In this document: piece by piece, positions 1-9,067 of the stretch
Numbering within the stretch: the stretch's first letter is position 1
Layout of the letters: every line of letters starts with the position of its first letter
Source: Streptomyces sp. CB00316
GTDB taxonomy: Bacteria; Actinomycetota; Actinomycetes; Streptomycetales; Streptomycetaceae
Assembly (NCBI RefSeq): GCF_001905595.1
Contig: NZ_LIXI01000005.1
Coordinates: 584,675-648,674, forward strand
Reading direction: 5' to 3'
DNA length: 64,000 nucleotides
Made by a program: the position numbers and the translations under genes
Notes under the pieces: generated by a model
Database searches by the model: none
The model's input: the letters and a program-made list of their open reading frames with translations, nothing else
Told to the model about the DNA's origin: nothing

Positions 1-611
1 AGGGTGATGTAGCGGACCACGCAGTCCGTCATGACCGGACCGAACTGGAGGTCGTCGTTGGCGCCCGCGACCAGGACGACCATCTTGATCCGGGTGTTGC
101 GGGCCTTGATCGCCAGACTGTCGCTCTGCACCAGCTCGTCGGCGTACTGCTTGTTTCCGCCGATTCTGATGTTCCCGGTATAGGCCCCGGAGCAGGAGAC
201 GTTGTACGTGACGTCCGCCGCGATGCCCGTGCGGTGGATGGCGGCCTCAGGTGAGCGGTGGCACCAGTTGTCCGGCCCGTTGGTGCCGGGGTCGTAGGTG
301 CCGACGCCCTCGCCGGAGATCTCGCTGTCGCCCAGTGAGATCAGCCCGGTCTTGCGTTCGGCGAGCGGCCGTTCGGCGGGGCTGCCGTACAGCCGGGTGG
401 CCTCGGCCGCCCGGATCGTTTCCAGCGCGGGCGGGAGAGGAGTCGATGCGATAGTGCTGGTGCTGGTGCCGGTACCCGACTCGGCCGCGCCGGCCGGTCC
501 GGCGACCGCCATCGTGGTGGCGGCCACCGCGAGCGCGGCGGTGACAGCGGCCGTACAGCGGAGCCGGCGAAGGCTGCGGAGCCCTCGAAGTCTGAGCCTG
601 GTGCGCCTCAT
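1..611 (-). CDS. secreted SGNH/GDSL-family hydrolase (C-terminus cut by window edge)
   Basis: This is the N-terminal 203 residues of an exported SGNH hydrolase, probably a lipase or esterase acting outside the cell. It opens with an Arg-rich n-region and an Ala-rich hydrophobic stretch ending near AGPAGAAES, which reads as a signal peptide. Block I of the family follows as SLGDSEISGEG, carrying the catalytic serine. NWCHRSPEAA and NVSCSGAYTGNI come next, and VAGANDDLQFG matches the GxND block III. The catalytic Asp and His near the C-terminus lie outside the window. The ATG at 611 is the first in frame and precedes the signal peptide. It is transcribed divergently from fumC. The family is secure but the substrate cannot be told. 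Confidence 0.88.
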   Translation of the reverse strand, partial: MRRTRLRLRGLRSLRRLRCTAAVTAALAVAATTMAVAGPAGAAESGTGTSTSTIASTPLPPALETIRAAEATRLYGSPAERPLAERKTGLISLGDSEISGEGVGTYDPGTNGPDNWCHRSPEAAIHRTGIAADVTYNVSCSGAYTGNIRIGGNKQYADELVQSDSLAIKARNTRIKMVVLVAGANDDLQFGPVMTDCVVRYIT

Positions 612-718
612 TGCGCCTCCCGGGTGAGTGGTTACCCCGGGTATTTACTGGCCGGTAGGCGACTTGGGAATACATAGAACAAGACACGTGCTCATCTTTT
701 GCAGGAGGTTTAAACACG

Positions 719-2134
719 ATGGTCGACACGTCGGCGGATACGTCCGGCTCTGCCCGGTTCCGGATCGAACACGACTCGATGGGTGAGGTGAAGGTCCCGG
801 CCCACGCCAAGTGGCGGGCGCAGACCCAGCGGGCGGTGGAGAACTTCCCCATCTCCGGGCAGCGTCTGGAGCGGGCGCACATCGAGGCGCTGGCCCGGAT
901 CAAGGGCGCGGCCGCCAAGGTCAACGCCGAGCTGAAAGTGCTGGATCCGGACATCGCGGGCGCGATCCAGGAGGCGGCCGCCGAGGTCGCGTCGGGCCGC
1001 TGGGACGAGCACTTCCCGGTCGACGTCTTCCAGACGGGCTCCGGCACCTCGTCGAACATGAACACCAACGAGGTCATCGCCACCCTCGCCTCCGAGCGCC
1101 TCGGCAGCGAGGTCCACCCCAACGACCACGTCAACGCCTCCCAGTCGTCCAACGACGTCTTCCCCTCCTCCATCCACATCGCGGCAACCGCCGCCGTCAC
1201 CGCCGACCTGATCCCCGCGCTGGACCACCTGGCGGAATCCCTGGGACGGAAATCGGCCGAGTTCGCGGAGGTCGTGAAGTCCGGCCGTACGCATCTGATG
1301 GACGCCACCCCGGTCACCCTCGGCCAGGAGTTCGGCGGCTACGCGGCGCAGATCCGCCACGGCGTGGAGCGGCTGCGCGCCTCCCTGCCGCGCCTCGCCG
1401 AACTCCCCCTGGGCGGTACGGCGGTGGGCACCGGCATCAACACCCCGCCCGGCTTCTCCGCCGCCGTGATCGCCGAGGTCGCCGCGGCCACCGGGCTGCC
1501 GCTGACCGAGGCCCGCGACCACTTCGAGGCGCAGGGTGCCCGGGACGGGCTGGTGGAGACCTCGGGCCAGCTCCGCACGATCGCGGTCTCGCTCACCAAG
1601 ATCTCCAACGACCTGCGGTGGATGGCCTCGGGACCGCGCACCGGCCTCGCCGAGATCAACCTCCCCGACCTCCAGCCCGGCTCGTCGATCATGCCGGGCA
1701 AGGTCAACCCGGTCATCCCGGAGGCCGTCCTGATGGTCGCCGCCCAGGTCACCGGGAACGACGCCACGGTCGCCACGGCGGGCGCGGCCGGCAACTTCGA
1801 GCTGAACGTGATGCTCCCGGTCATCGCGAAGAACCTGCTGGAGTCCGTACGGCTGCTGGCCAACGCCTCCCGGCTGCTGGCCGACCGCACGGTGGACGGC
1901 GTCACCGCCAACGTGGAGCGGGCCCGCGCCTACGCGGAGTCCTCCCCCTCGGTGGTCACCCCGCTCAACAAGTACATCGGATACGAGGAGGCGGCGAAGG
2001 TCGCCAAGCAGTCCCTCAAGGACGGCACGACGATCCGCGAGACCGTCCTGGCCTCGGGCTACGTCGAGCGCGGCGACCTCACCGTGGAGCAACTGGACGA
2101 GGCGCTGGACGTGTTGCGGATGACACGGCCGTGA
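719..2134 (+). CDS. fumC: class II fumarate hydratase
   Basis: This is the iron-independent fumarase that interconverts fumarate and L-malate in the TCA cycle as a soluble homotetramer. The 471-residue length is normal for FumC. The superfamily signature GSSIMPGKVNP is at residues 321-331 and carries the mobile SS-loop serine. The substrate-binding segments GSGTSSNMNTNEV, HPNDHVNASQSSND and SGRTHLMDATPV are intact. The ATG at 719 has an excellent ribosome site, AGGAGG at 703-708. The gene is alone on its strand and is followed by 116 bp without a gene. Aspartase and argininosuccinate lyase share the superfamily, but the whole pattern fits fumarase best. Confidence 0.96.
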   Translation: MVDTSADTSGSARFRIEHDSMGEVKVPAHAKWRAQTQRAVENFPISGQRLERAHIEALARIKGAAAKVNAELKVLDPDIAGAIQEAAAEVASGRWDEHFPVDVFQTGSGTSSNMNTNEVIATLASERLGSEVHPNDHVNASQSSNDVFPSSIHIAATAAVTADLIPALDHLAESLGRKSAEFAEVVKSGRTHLMDATPVTLGQEFGGYAAQIRHGVERLRASLPRLAELPLGGTAVGTGINTPPGFSAAVIAEVAAATGLPLTEARDHFEAQGARDGLVETSGQLRTIAVSLTKISNDLRWMASGPRTGLAEINLPDLQPGSSIMPGKVNPVIPEAVLMVAAQVTGNDATVATAGAAGNFELNVMLPVIAKNLLESVRLLANASRLLADRTVDGVTANVERARAYAESSPSVVTPLNKYIGYEEAAKVAKQSLKDGTTIRETVLASGYVERGDLTVEQLDEALDVLRMTRP

Positions 2135-2250
2135 CGCACGGGTCGCCCGGGACCCTTGGGGGCGCCCGGGTGACCCTCGCACGGCCGTCCGGGCACACCG
2201 GGTGACCTGAGTCGCAGCGGGCGGGCGGGGACGCTCCGTAAGATCCATCC

Positions 2251-2937
2251 ATGACAGGTACGGGAGAGTGCGCACGCTGGGCGCCGGGGGACCAGATCCT
2301 CTGGCGCTACCGCGACAACGGCCGGGCCCACCGGGCACCCGGGGCCCCGCCCGTGCACATCTGCCGCCCGGTGACCGTCGTCCAGGACACCGCCGAGCTG
2401 CTCGCCGTCTGGATGGCGAGCGGCACCGAATGCGTCCGGCCGGTCCTGGCCGACGGCACCCAGGTGCACGCCGAGCCGCTCGCCACCCGCTACACCGCAC
2501 CGCGCACCACCACACGTTCCCGGTGGTTCGGCTCCGGCGTGCTGAAGCTGGCCCGGCCCGGGGACCCGTGGTCGGTCTGGCTGTTCTGGGACCGGGGCTG
2601 GCTCTTCCGGAACTGGTACGTGAACCTGGAGGAGCCGCGTCTGCGGTGGTCCGGAGGAGTAGATTCCGAGGATCACTTTCTCGACATCTCCGTGAACCCC
2701 GACCGGAGCTGGAAGTGGCTCGACGAGGACGAGTTCGCCCAGGCGCAGCACGTCGGTCTGATGGACCGGGAGACCGCCGCAGGGGTCCGGGAGGCGGGCC
2801 GCGCGGCGGTCGAGGTGATCACCGGGTGGGGCTCGCCGTTCCGGGACGGCTGGGAGCACTGGCGGCCCGATCCGCGGTGGCGGGTTCCACCGCTGCCGGA
2901 TGACTGGGACCGCACCCCTGCCCCTATGCCGCCGTGA
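2251..2937 (+). CDS. DUF402 domain protein
   Basis: This is a 228-residue soluble protein of the DUF402 family, whose members include bacterial nucleoside di- and triphosphate phosphatases. The hallmark central region is visible as WLFRNWYVNLEEP, followed by an acidic stretch, VDSEDHFLDISVNPDRSW, and then WLDEDEF, which in characterised members supplies the metal-binding carboxylates. The N-terminal half is a beta-rich region with no recognisable motif. The ATG at 2251 follows a short gap after fumC. No operon partner is evident. The family call is strong, but activity on nucleotides is only an inference from relatives. Confidence 0.82.
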   Translation: MTGTGECARWAPGDQILWRYRDNGRAHRAPGAPPVHICRPVTVVQDTAELLAVWMASGTECVRPVLADGTQVHAEPLATRYTAPRTTTRSRWFGSGVLKLARPGDPWSVWLFWDRGWLFRNWYVNLEEPRLRWSGGVDSEDHFLDISVNPDRSWKWLDEDEFAQAQHVGLMDRETAAGVREAGRAAVEVITGWGSPFRDGWEHWRPDPRWRVPPLPDDWDRTPAPMPP

Positions 2938-3303
2938 GACCCTGGACGCACCCCCCGGGGCCCGGTCGGCAGGCCCGGCTCCCTGAGGGACACACCGGAT
3001 CTGACCACAAGTCATCGCACCGGTCGTGCGGTACGGCGGGCCACGGACCCGGACGGACCGCCCGGTCGCAGGACCACCACGAGGGGGTGGAGACGTGTTC
3101 GCTGCCCGCTGCCGCCTCGCCGTGAGCAGACCGGCCGCCGCGCGGAACGTCGTCCTCCGGCCAACTCGCGGACGCACGGTTTCGGCCCCGTGTGCGGGGG
3201 CATCCGCAGACAGCCGTTGTCCTCATCGCGGTCGCCGGGGCACAGTGGCGCCCCACGAGGCGACTGCCTCATACAACCGGCCCGGACGGACGGAATCCCA
3301 CGC
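2938..3303 (+). other. 366-bp stretch without a convincing gene
   Basis: This stretch lies between the DUF402 gene and the SpoIIE-type gene. Open frames run through it on both strands, but none has a ribosome site with protein-like composition. The phosphatase frame stays open back to a GTG at 3190, but that extension is Arg/Ser/Pro-rich and lacks similarity to the family. I see no clear hairpin terminator. It probably holds the promoter of the downstream gene. Confidence 0.5.
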
Positions 3304-5205
3304 GTGACGGAGCATCCCACCTCCCACGAAGGCCGGCAGCCTCTCGCGGCACGGCAGCAGGAGCGCACCCGGCCCCGGCAGCAGGACGCCGCGGCCGCGG
3401 CCGCGGCTGCCGCGATCCCGTCGCCGGCCGCCGCGCCGAACCCCGGGCCCGGACCCGCCGCCGTCGCCGAGGCGCAGGCGGCCACCCGCCGCGAGGGCGA
3501 CCGGCTGCGCTTCGTCGGGGCCGCGACCCGGCGGATCGCCCGCGGCATAGACCTGGACGAGATCGTGCTGGGCCTGTGCCGGGCGAGCGTGCCGACCTTC
3601 TCCGACGCGATCCTGGTCTACCTGCGCGATCCGCTGCCCGTCGGCGACGAGCGGCCGGTGAGCCCGTTCGTGCTGCGGCTGCGCCGCAGCGACCGGCTCC
3701 GGCACACCGACGAGGAGGGCGGCGAGGCGGGCCCGGAGAGCGAGCGGCTGCGACCGCTGCTCGCCGACCCGACGGCCGACCTGATGCCCGCCGCCGAGCT
3801 GTGCGAGGTGCGGGCGGGCGGGGCGCTGGCCGAGGTGCTGCGCGGGGTGCGGCCGGTCTTCGGCGACTCGGCGGCGGCCCGGGCGGCGCTGCCCGAGCTG
3901 CTGGGGCCCGGGCGTCCGGTCCCCACCGGCCACCGGGCGATCCTCGCCCCGCTGCGCGGCCGCCGCCGGGTCATCGGCGCGGCGGTCTTCGTACGGTCCA
4001 CCGAGCGGCCCCCCTTCGAGGCCAGTGATCTGCTGGTCGCCGCGCAGCTGGCGACGCACACCGCGCTCGGCATCGACAAGGCCGTGCTGTACGGGCGCGA
4101 GGCCTACATCGCGGATGAGCTCCAGCGCACGATGCTCCCCGACTCACTCCCCCAGCCCACCGGCGTACGCCTCGCCTCGCGCTACCTCCCGGCAGCCGAG
4201 ACCGCCCGGGTCGGCGGCGACTGGTACGACGCGATCCCGCTGCCCGGCAGCCGGGTCGCCCTGGTCGTGGGGGACGTCATGGGCCACTCCATGACCTCCG
4301 CCGCGATCATGGGCCAGCTGAGGACGACGGCCCAGACCCTCGCCCAGCTCGACCTGCCGCCGCAGGAGGTGCTCCACCACCTGGACGAGCAGGCGCAACG
4401 CCTCGGCAGCGACCGCATGGCGACCTGCCTCTACGCGGTGTACGACCCGGTCGCGCACCGGATCACCATCGCCAACGCCGGCCACCCGCCGCCCGTGCTG
4501 CTGCACCTGGGCGGCCGGGCCGAGGTGCTGCGGGTGCCTCCGGGCGCCCCGATCGGGGTGGGCGGGGTCGACTTCGAGGCCGTGGAGCTGGACGCCCCGG
4601 CCGGTGCCACGCTGCTGCTGTACACCGACGGCCTGGTCGAGTCGCGGCTGCGGGACGTGTGGACGGGCATCGAGCAGCTGAGGGAGCGCCTCGCGGCGAC
4701 CGCGCAGCTCACCGGCCCGGACCACGCGCCGCCGCTGGAGGCCCTCTGCGACGACGTGCTCGACATGCTGGGCCCGGGCGACCGGGACGACGACATCGCG
4801 CTGCTCGCCGCCCGCTTCGACGGGATCGCGCCGAGCGACGTGGCGTACTGGTACCTGGAGCCGGAGGACGCGGCCCCCGGCCGGGCCCGCAGGCTGGCCC
4901 GGCGGGCGCTGAGCCGGTGGGGCCTGGACGAGATGTCCGACGAGGTGGAGCTGCTGGTCAGCGAGGTCGTCACCAACGCGGTGCGCTATGCGGAGCGGCC
5001 GGTGACGCTGCGGCTGCTGCGGACGGACATCCTGCGCTGCGAGGTCGGCGACGACTCCCCACAGCTGCCCCGCCAGCGCCGGGCGCGGGAGACCGACGAG
5101 GGCGGCCGCGGGCTGTTCCTGGTGAACCGGCTGACCCGCCGGTGGGGCGCGACGCGGCTGTCGACGGGCAAGGTCGTCTGGTTCGAGATGGCGACGCGTA
5201 GCTGA
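3304..5205 (+). CDS. GAF-PP2C (SpoIIE) phosphatase with C-terminal HATPase domain
   Basis: This is a 633-residue cytoplasmic signalling protein of the RsbU/SpoIIE type common in Streptomyces, likely acting on anti-anti-sigma factors. An Ala/Pro-rich N-terminus with a run of nine alanines is followed by a GAF-like sensor at about residues 60-265. The PP2C phosphatase follows at about 295-500, with GGDWYDAIPLPG and LVVGDVMGHSM as metal-binding motifs and the late GDRDDDIALLAARF. A GHKL ATPase domain occupies the last 120 residues, with LVSEVVTNAVRYA as N-box and EGGRGLFLVNRL as G-box. Phosphatase and serine-kinase-like domains are thus fused. The GTG at 3304 was chosen over 3190 because the upstream sequence is not protein-like. 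Confidence 0.88.
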   Translation: MTEHPTSHEGRQPLAARQQERTRPRQQDAAAAAAAAAIPSPAAAPNPGPGPAAVAEAQAATRREGDRLRFVGAATRRIARGIDLDEIVLGLCRASVPTFSDAILVYLRDPLPVGDERPVSPFVLRLRRSDRLRHTDEEGGEAGPESERLRPLLADPTADLMPAAELCEVRAGGALAEVLRGVRPVFGDSAAARAALPELLGPGRPVPTGHRAILAPLRGRRRVIGAAVFVRSTERPPFEASDLLVAAQLATHTALGIDKAVLYGREAYIADELQRTMLPDSLPQPTGVRLASRYLPAAETARVGGDWYDAIPLPGSRVALVVGDVMGHSMTSAAIMGQLRTTAQTLAQLDLPPQEVLHHLDEQAQRLGSDRMATCLYAVYDPVAHRITIANAGHPPPVLLHLGGRAEVLRVPPGAPIGVGGVDFEAVELDAPAGATLLLYTDGLVESRLRDVWTGIEQLRERLAATAQLTGPDHAPPLEALCDDVLDMLGPGDRDDDIALLAARFDGIAPSDVAYWYLEPEDAAPGRARRLARRALSRWGLDEMSDEVELLVSEVVTNAVRYAERPVTLRLLRTDILRCEVGDDSPQLPRQRRARETDEGGRGLFLVNRLTRRWGATRLSTGKVVWFEMATRS

Positions 5206-5219
5206 CCTGACGTACGCGG

Positions 5220-5249
5220 GAGGGGGGTGCCGATGTCGGCACCCCCCTC
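5220..5249. terminator. bidirectional hairpin terminator
   Basis: Perfect 14-bp inverted repeat, GAGGGGGGTGCCGA pairing with TCGGCACCCCCCTC across a 2-nt centre, between two convergent genes. It can end transcripts from both the SpoIIE-type gene and the penicillin-binding protein gene. Confidence 0.85.
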
Positions 5250-5267
5250 TGCGTCATGCGCGCGTGG

Positions 5268-7508
5268 TCACTCCCCGAGGAGTCCGTCGCCGCCGGGCCG
5301 CTCGCCCGGCGGCCCGTCGCTCTCCCCGGGCTCGGGCGGCAGCTCGGGGCTCTTGGTGGGCGGGACGGTGGGCGGCGTGGTGGTCGGCGGGGCCGAGGGC
5401 GGCGGCGGCGAGGACGGGGTCTCGCTGGGCGTCTCGCTCGGGGTCTTCGACGGCGGCTTCGACGGGGTGGACTCCTCGGACGGGATGGGCTCCTCGGACG
5501 GCGTCTTCGGGGGGGTGGGTGGCGGCGGGACCTCGCCGCGCTCCACGTCCTGGAGGTCGAACCTGGCGTCCGAGCCGCCGCCGAGGGCGCCGAGGGTGTA
5601 GTCCGCCCAGATCCGGGCCGGGAAGCCACCGCCGTTGGCCCGGCCGGAGTTGGCCGTACCGGTGAGGGAGACCTGCTTGCGGCCGCCGTCGCCCTCGCCG
5701 AAGAGGGCGACGACCGTGGTCAGTTCGGGGGTGTACCCGGCGAACCAGGCTGACTTGTTCTCCTCCGAGGTGCCCGTCTTGCCGGCCGCCTGGTAGGCGG
5801 AGGTGTTGGCCGCGCTGCCGGAGCCGGATGTGACGACCCCGGTGAGCGCTGAGGTCACGGTGTCGGCCGACGCGCGGCTGATCACCTGCTCCTTCTTGGG
5901 CGCCTCCGGCTTCACCGTACGGTCGCGGTGCTCGGCGGACTGGAGGATGTGCGGGGTGACCTTGCGGCCGTGGTTGTCGAGGGTCGCGTAGACCCCGGCC
6001 ATGTCCCAGGTGGAGGCGTTCATGGTGCCGAGGGTGACGGCGGGGCGCTCGGGGAAGTTCTTGTCCGGTACGCCGAGGGCGAGCGCGGTCCGCTTGGTGG
6101 CGGCGGGTGTCACGTCCACGATCATCTGCGCGAAGACGGAGTTGACCGAGCTGTTCATCGCCTTCTGGACGGAGACCGGGCCGTAGCTCCGGTCGTCCTC
6201 GTTCTGCGGCGCGAACGGGGTGTCGCTGCCGACGACGGGCCGCTTGCTGGTGCCGTCGTAGATGGTGTTGAGCCCGATCAGGTTGCCGCCCTGGGTCTTC
6301 GACTCGTTCTCCAGGGCGGCGGCGAGCACCAGCGGCTTGAAGGTGGAGGCCGGCTGGTAGTCCTGGCGGGTGGCGTTGCTGATGTAGTGCTTGACGTAGT
6401 CCTCGCCGCCGTACAGCGCGACGACCTTGCCGGTCTTCGGGTCGACGGAGGTCGCGCCGGCCTGGACGGTGGCGTCGATCTTGCTGCCCTCGCGGTCCAG
6501 CTTGGACTCCAGCTCCTTCTCCACCGACCTCTCCAGCTGCTCCTGGCGCTTCTTATCGATGGTGAGGGTGAACGTCCAGCCGCCGGACTCACGGTCCTCG
6601 GCGGAGATGCCCTGCTTGTCGAGCTCCTTGTTGACCGCCTCGACGAGATAGCCGGTCTGGCCCTCCATGCCCTGGGCGGGCTTGGGCTTGTCCGGGACCG
6701 GGAACTCCTGCTTGGCCCGCTCGGCCTCGGTGAGCCAGCCCATCTCGACCATGTTCTTCAGGGTGTAGGCCCAGCGGTCCTTGACCAGGCGCTTGCCGGT
6801 GTCGGTGGCGGTGGCCCAGTCGTACTGGCTGGGGGCCTGGAGGAGCGAGGCGAGGTAGGCGCCCTGGGAGACGTTCAGGTCCTTGGCGTCGATGCCGTAG
6901 TACGCCTGGGAGGCCGCCTGGATGCCGCTGGCGCCCCGTCCGTAGTAGGCGGTGTTGATGTATCCGGCGAGGATCTGCCCCTTGGACTGGTCCTGGTCGA
7001 CCTTGAGCGAGATCACCAGCTCCTCGAGCTTGCGGGTGATCGTCGGGTCCTGCGTCAGGTAGAAGTTCTTCACGTACTGCTGGGTGATGGTCGAGCCACC
7101 CTGCTTGCCCTTGCCGCTGACCGTGTTCAGCAGGGCGCGGGTCGTGCCCTTGAGGTCGATGCCGTTGTCCTCGTAGAAGGTCTTGTTCTCCGCGGCGACG
7201 AAGGTGTGCTGCACCTCCTCGGGCACCTGGGCCAGGTCGACGATCTGCCGGTTGACGCCGCTGTTGGACCGGGCGAGGACCGTGCCGTCGCTGTACTGGT
7301 AGACGTTGCTCTGCCGTTCGGCCAGCGCGTTGGGGGCGGGCACGTCGACGTACAGGTAGAGCGCACCGAAGGCGCCCATGCCCAGCAGGACGATCCCGAA
7401 GAACGTGCCCAGCAGCTTCTTCCACGTGAAGAGTCTGCGTATGCCGCCGCTCTTCGCAGCCCGGCGCGACTCTCGCGCCTGAGCTCGTCGCGCATCCGCT
7501 CGACCCAT
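5268..7508 (-). CDS. class A penicillin-binding protein (transglycosylase/transpeptidase)
   Basis: This is a bifunctional peptidoglycan synthase of 746 residues, anchored in the membrane with its catalytic domains outside. A basic N-terminus is followed by one membrane helix at about residues 30-52. The GT51 glycosyltransferase domain shows AAENKTFYEDNGID with its catalytic Glu, GGSTITQQYVKN, and KLEELVISLKVDQ. The transpeptidase domain has the SxxK motif STFK with the nucleophile at S388, the SxN motif SSVNS, and KTGT at residues 577-580. The last 90 residues are a Pro/Ser/Thr-rich tail with Glu, typical of actinobacterial PBPs and probably wall-spanning. The ATG at 7508 is followed by a basic cytoplasmic tail. 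Confidence 0.94.
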   Translation of the reverse strand: MGRADARRAQARESRRAAKSGGIRRLFTWKKLLGTFFGIVLLGMGAFGALYLYVDVPAPNALAERQSNVYQYSDGTVLARSNSGVNRQIVDLAQVPEEVQHTFVAAENKTFYEDNGIDLKGTTRALLNTVSGKGKQGGSTITQQYVKNFYLTQDPTITRKLEELVISLKVDQDQSKGQILAGYINTAYYGRGASGIQAASQAYYGIDAKDLNVSQGAYLASLLQAPSQYDWATATDTGKRLVKDRWAYTLKNMVEMGWLTEAERAKQEFPVPDKPKPAQGMEGQTGYLVEAVNKELDKQGISAEDRESGGWTFTLTIDKKRQEQLERSVEKELESKLDREGSKIDATVQAGATSVDPKTGKVVALYGGEDYVKHYISNATRQDYQPASTFKPLVLAAALENESKTQGGNLIGLNTIYDGTSKRPVVGSDTPFAPQNEDDRSYGPVSVQKAMNSSVNSVFAQMIVDVTPAATKRTALALGVPDKNFPERPAVTLGTMNASTWDMAGVYATLDNHGRKVTPHILQSAEHRDRTVKPEAPKKEQVISRASADTVTSALTGVVTSGSGSAANTSAYQAAGKTGTSEENKSAWFAGYTPELTTVVALFGEGDGGRKQVSLTGTANSGRANGGGFPARIWADYTLGALGGGSDARFDLQDVERGEVPPPPTPPKTPSEEPIPSEESTPSKPPSKTPSETPSETPSSPPPPSAPPTTTPPTVPPTKSPELPPEPGESDGPPGERPGGDGLLGE

Positions 7509-7695
7509 TGCTGTGTTGCTCCCGCTTCTCTGCTCGACCGGCTCGCTCGGTTCACCCGATTCCGTTCAGACCTGCCAGCTAACACCGTCGGCAGGGACGA
7601 AAGGCAAGCGATCCGGTCTTTTCCGGACGTGACAATCAGCACCCGTTCCCTAGGGAACCGACTCCTCAGGGGTGCACAAGGTTGCGAGAACCATT

Positions 7696-7711
7696 AATGT
7701 GAAATCACATT
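7696..7711. promoter_or_regulatory. perfect palindrome AATGTGAAATCACATT before the SPFH gene
   Basis: Seven-base arms AATGTGA/TCACATT with a 2-bp centre, 38 bp upstream of the SPFH start, in an unusually AT-rich patch. It looks like a dimeric operator. The TGTGA/TCACA half-sites recall Crp, but the 2-bp spacing does not fit Crp, so another regulator such as a GntR-type protein is as likely. Confidence 0.5.
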
Positions 7712-7748
7712 GTCAGCGCGGCACGAGCCGCAGCAAACGGGGGATCCC

Positions 7749-8720
7749 ATGACCGCACAGCACGACGGCCACCGCCCGGACGCCTCGGCGGACGCACTCG
7801 ACATCGACGCCCCCGACATGCCCGAGCCGCAGGTCACGGAGGTCACCGCGCATTCGATCCCGGGTGGCCTGGGGCTGCTGCTGACGGTGCTCGGGGTGCT
7901 GGCGGGGGTCGGCCTGATCATCGGCGGCGCCGTGATCAACGGGAGCGGCGCCACCGTCGTCGGCGTCCTCTTCCTCACCCTCGGACCGCTCCTCGCCCTC
8001 ACCTCGTTCTTCTGCATGAGCGGTGTGAAGATGGTCGCTCCGGGCGAGGCCCGGGTGATACAGCTCTTCGGCCGGTACGTCGGCACCATCCGCGCCGACG
8101 GGCTGCGCTGGATCAACCCGCTGACCTCCAGCCGGAAGATCTCCACCCGGATCCGCAACCACGAGACCGCCGTCCTCAAGGTCAACGACGCCTACGGCAA
8201 CCCGATCGAACTGGCCGCGATCGTCGTCTGGAAGGTCGAGGACACCGCCCAGGCCCTCTTCGAGGTCGACGACTTCCTGGAGTTCGTCGCCACCCAGACC
8301 GAGGCGGCGGTCCGGCACATCGCGATCGAGTACCCCTACGACGCCCACGACGAGGAGGGCCTCTCGCTGCGCGGCAACGCGGAGGAGATCACCGAGAAGC
8401 TGGCCGTCGAGCTGACCGCCCGGGTGAAGGCCGCGGGCGTCCTGATCATCGAGTCCCGCTTCAGCCACCTCGCGTACGCCCCCGAGATCGCCTCCGCCAT
8501 GCTCCAGCGCCAGCAGGCCGGCGCGGTCGTCGCCGCCCGCAAGCAGATCGTCGAGGGCGCGGTGGGCATGGTGGAGACGGCCCTGGACCGGATCACCGAG
8601 CAGGGCATCGTGGAGCTGGACTCCGAGCGGAAGGCGGCCATGGTCAGCAACCTGATGGTGGTGCTGTGCGGTGACCGCGCGGCCCAGCCGGTCCTCAACA
8701 CCGGCAGCCTCTACCAGTGA
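7749..8720 (+). CDS. SPFH/band-7 domain membrane protein
   Basis: This is a 323-residue member of the SPFH (stomatin/prohibitin/flotillin) superfamily, membrane scaffolds that form oligomeric microdomain assemblies. The acidic N-terminus is followed by hydrophobic stretches at about residues 38-60 and 65-85. The SPFH core follows, with VAPGEARVIQLFGRYVGT and GLRWINPLTSSRKIS at its start and AIEYPYD, ESRFSHLAYAPEIASAML and the Ala/Gln-rich helix QRQQAGAVVAARKQIVEGA later. The ATG at 7749 follows a purine-rich stretch, while a TTG at 7710 in the same frame overlaps the upstream palindrome and is less likely. The stop overlaps the next start, so the two genes are coupled. Confidence 0.88.
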   Translation: MTAQHDGHRPDASADALDIDAPDMPEPQVTEVTAHSIPGGLGLLLTVLGVLAGVGLIIGGAVINGSGATVVGVLFLTLGPLLALTSFFCMSGVKMVAPGEARVIQLFGRYVGTIRADGLRWINPLTSSRKISTRIRNHETAVLKVNDAYGNPIELAAIVVWKVEDTAQALFEVDDFLEFVATQTEAAVRHIAIEYPYDAHDEEGLSLRGNAEEITEKLAVELTARVKAAGVLIIESRFSHLAYAPEIASAMLQRQQAGAVVAARKQIVEGAVGMVETALDRITEQGIVELDSERKAAMVSNLMVVLCGDRAAQPVLNTGSLYQ

Positions 8721-8992
8721 CCGACCAGACGCCTCCCCGGCGGACGCCGGCCTCCCGGCCGCAGCAGCGCAAGCAGATGCTGCTGCGGCTGGACCCCGCG
8801 GTGCACGACGCACTGGCCCGCTGGGCCTCCGACGAGCTGCGCAGCGCCAACGCGCAGATCGAGTTCCTGCTGCGCCGGGCACTGAAGGAGGCGGGGCGGC
8901 TGCCGGGGTCGGCGGCGCCGATCGCCCGCCGGGGCCGGCCACCGAAACGGCCGCCGGCGGAGCCGGAGACACGGCCAGGAGCCGACGCCTAG
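8717..8992 (+). CDS. ribbon-helix-helix (Arc/HicB-like) DNA-binding protein
   Basis: This is a 91-residue basic protein whose central segment, KQMLLRLDPAVHDALARWAS, has the beta-strand then helix pattern of Arc/MetJ-type ribbon-helix-helix proteins. ELRSANAQIEFLLRRALKEA supplies the second helix. The N-terminus is Pro/Arg-rich and the C-terminus is Arg/Pro-rich and probably disordered. The GTG at 8717 overlaps the SPFH stop by four bases (GTGA), so translation is coupled. No toxin gene follows, which argues against a standard toxin-antitoxin pair. It may regulate the SPFH gene or respond to it. Confidence 0.78.
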   Translation: MTDQTPPRRTPASRPQQRKQMLLRLDPAVHDALARWASDELRSANAQIEFLLRRALKEAGRLPGSAAPIARRGRPPKRPPAEPETRPGADA

Positions 8993-9027
8993 AGAGCCCC
9001 GCAGGCCAGGAGGCACCTTTCCGACAC

Positions 9028-9057
9028 GTATACATGCCAGGTATACACCCGGTGTAC
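9028..9057. promoter_or_regulatory. operator-like repeats before padR
   Basis: Two GTATAC half-sites at 9028-9033 and 9041-9046 are followed by TACACC-C-GGTGTA at 9044-9056, a perfect 6-bp dyad. The cluster lies 11-40 bp upstream of the PadR start, where a PadR dimer would be expected to repress its own operon. Confidence 0.6.
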
Positions 9058-9067
9058 AGTGCTTCTC

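Noticed and set aside
8717..8992. Classical toxin-antitoxin antitoxin
   Set aside because: No toxin gene is adjacent; the partner is an SPFH protein.
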